DNA of 6,848 nucleotides. Source: Cytophagales bacterium. Its GTDB lineage: Bacteria; Bacteroidota; Bacteroidia; Cytophagales; ES-bin-26. The stretch lies in assembly GCA_014379925.1 (NCBI GenBank), contig JACMKY010000067.1, positions 1-6,848 on the forward strand, in the 5' to 3' direction. The notes beneath the pieces are model-generated. The model saw only the letters and a program-made list of their open reading frames with translations. It ran no database searches and was not told the DNA's origin. Positions within the stretch are counted from its first letter, which is position 1. Every line of letters begins with the position of its first letter. Of this stretch, positions 5,823 through 6,848 are shown piece after piece. A program made the position numbers and the translations under genes.

Positions 5823-6671
5823 CTACTCCCACAGCGGGTAATGCTCGAGTCGTACCTGTTCTCCGAAGAAAATTCGGGTCGAGGCTTCGAAGGACCGGGT
5901 GTAATCCGATACGAAAAACTGACGGCGGGGCAGCCCTTCGCTGGTAGCCTCGTTAGAAACTTCGTTAGAAACCAACCCCTGGCGGTTCAGCAGGTGGTGT
6001 TCCGTCAGGTAACCCTGCAGCGACTGCGCCACGATTTCCGAACTGTCGATTACGGCTACCCCGCCTCCGTAGTAAGCGTTGATCTGCGCTTTGATGAGCG
6101 GATAATGGGTACACGCCAGGATCAGGGCTTCGATCCCCCGCAACGACTCGTCCGACAAGTACTCATTGACGATGGCTTGGCTGATGTTTTTGTTGAAAAA
6201 ACCTTCTTCAATCATCGGAGCCAGCAGCGGGGTGGCCAGCGAATGCAGCACAATGCCCTTTTCCAAGGCGTCCGTCTTTTTCCGGTAGACGTTGGAGTTG
6301 ACGGTTTGTTTGGTGCCAATTAAACCAATGGTGTGCCGTGCGTAGTGTTCGCCGAGGTAATCAATGACCGGATCGATGACGTTCATCACTTTTGCCTTGC
6401 TGCCCACGTATTCGCGTACCAACTCAAAGGCCGCCGCGGAAGCCGAGTTGCAGGCGATCAGGATCAGCTTGCACTCTTGCTGAATCAGCAGGTTACAGAT
6501 TTTCACCGCGTACGCCTGGATGGCCGCCGCGGACTTGTCCCCGTAGGGCAGGTGGGCAGTGTCACCGAAATAGAGAATGTTTTCGTGGGGCAACCGGCGG
6601 GTTATGGCGTGCGCCACGGTGAGGCCGCCAATGCCGCTGTCGAAAATACCGATGGGATGGGAAGAACGCAT
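5823..6671 (-). CDS. murI: glutamate racemase
   Basis: Cofactor-independent racemase that converts L-glutamate to D-glutamate, the precursor that MurD adds during cytoplasmic peptidoglycan synthesis. The 282-residue protein has all family motifs: IGIFDSGIGGLTV (7-19, Asp-11 and Ser-12), YFGDTAHLPYG (34-44), ACNSASA with the first catalytic Cys-74, TPLLAPMIEEG (147-157), LACTHYPL with the second catalytic Cys-187 followed by Thr-188 and His-189, and IDSSE (208-212). Both cysteines of the two-base mechanism are present, so it should be active. Residues 234-241 are a direct VSNE-VSNE duplication in a C-terminal linker before FFVSDY. The ATG at 6671 has no Shine-Dalgarno sequence and an AT-rich leader. 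Downstream on the same strand lies the carbonic anhydrase; the two have no shared pathway that I know of. Confidence 0.98.
   Translation of the reverse strand: MRSSHPIGIFDSGIGGLTVAHAITRRLPHENILYFGDTAHLPYGDKSAAAIQAYAVKICNLLIQQECKLILIACNSASAAAFELVREYVGSKAKVMNVIDPVIDYLGEHYARHTIGLIGTKQTVNSNVYRKKTDALEKGIVLHSLATPLLAPMIEEGFFNKNISQAIVNEYLSDESLRGIEALILACTHYPLIKAQINAYYGGGVAVIDSSEIVAQSLQGYLTEHHLLNRQGLVSNEVSNEATSEGLPRRQFFVSDYTRSFEASTRIFFGEQVRLEHYPLWE
5950..5973. repeat. 12-base tandem duplication inside murI
   Basis: TCGTTAGAAACT (5950-5961) is followed directly by TCGTTAGAAACC (5962-5973), 11 of 12 bases identical. On the coding strand this adds four residues (VSNE twice, residues 234-241) without shifting the frame. 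It lies in a variable linker, away from both catalytic cysteines, and looks like a recent slippage event. Confidence 0.85.
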
Positions 6672-6715
6672 GGAATGGATAAACGTCAGTATCCAGTGTA
6701 TTGTGTCAATATTAG

Positions 6716-6746
6716 CAAATAAAATGCTGCCTTTCAGCCGTTTAAA
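6716..6746 (-). promoter_or_regulatory. possible murI promoter
   Basis: On the minus strand TTTATTTG (6723 down to 6716) agrees with TAnnTTTG except at the second base, and TTTA (6746 down to 6743) lies 19 bases upstream in the -33 position. The region is markedly AT-rich compared with the genes. Another near match, TAATATTG, lies just downstream, so the exact element is uncertain. Confidence 0.3.
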
Positions 6747-6782
6747 TTACCCTGTTACGCAATTAAAATTTTATCTTGGTAT

Positions 6783-6848
6783 GAATCTGCATACTGCCTA
6801 CTGCACACTGGCTACTGCATACTGTTTACTGCCAACTGCCTACTGCCT
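6783..6848 (+). repeat. heptamer repeat array at the right edge, open-ended
   Basis: From 6790 to 6845 eight consecutive 7-base units each end in ACTG; the first three bases vary around CCT or CAT (for example catactg, cctactg, gctactg). A diverged unit, gaatctg, precedes them at 6783-6789, and the next unit begins at 6846 and is cut by the window end. Period 7 and the absence of a long frame argue against coding. The array lies upstream of murI and probably of a divergent or unrelated gene beyond the window. Confidence 0.88.

Noticed and set aside
5055..6323. 422-codon open frame on the + strand
   Set aside because: It lies opposite carbonic anhydrase and murI, both of which have complete catalytic motifs on the minus strand. 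It also reads through the terminator arm and the spacer between them, and its translation shows no family pattern.

Overview
The window looks like chromosomal housekeeping DNA from a member of the Bacteroidota, probably of the Cytophagales type. This is an inference from four things: several upstream regions carry close matches to the Bacteroidota promoter (-33 TTTG and -7 TAnnTTTG); most genes lack a Shine-Dalgarno sequence; the isoleucyl-tRNA synthetase is the long type 2 form; and the lipoprotein has an N-terminal signal and C-terminal Pmp3 domain of a kind familiar from this phylum. No phage, insertion sequence, CRISPR array, tRNA or rRNA was found.

Left part, + strand: the 3' end of an unidentified gene (1-99), a 96-residue protein that looks like a free-standing EF-Tu domain 2 barrel (154-444), then a promoter-bearing spacer and ileS (619-4044). 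The ileS active-site signature is GIHH instead of HxGH, which is linked to very high mupirocin resistance in type 2 enzymes. ileS starts with GTG behind an unusually strong AAGGAGG.

Middle: a 317-base gene-free stretch (4045-4361) holds a terminator-like hairpin and a good promoter for a + strand lipoprotein with a C-terminal Pmp3/YqaE membrane domain (4362-5015). That gene converges on a minus-strand beta-carbonic anhydrase (5082-5678), and both appear to share one bidirectional terminator (5036-5074).

Right part, minus strand: the carbonic anhydrase has its own promoter and lies downstream of murI, glutamate racemase (5823-6671), which supplies D-glutamate for peptidoglycan. The last 177 bases are an AT-rich spacer ending in a period-7 repeat array that runs off the window.

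The genes do not form one pathway. They fall into translation (ileS and perhaps the EF-Tu-like protein), cell envelope (murI, lipoprotein) and CO2/bicarbonate balance. The least explained structure is a set of degenerate heptamer repeats, each roughly YYTAYNN, in three separate spacers: just before ileS, just after ileS, and at the right edge.
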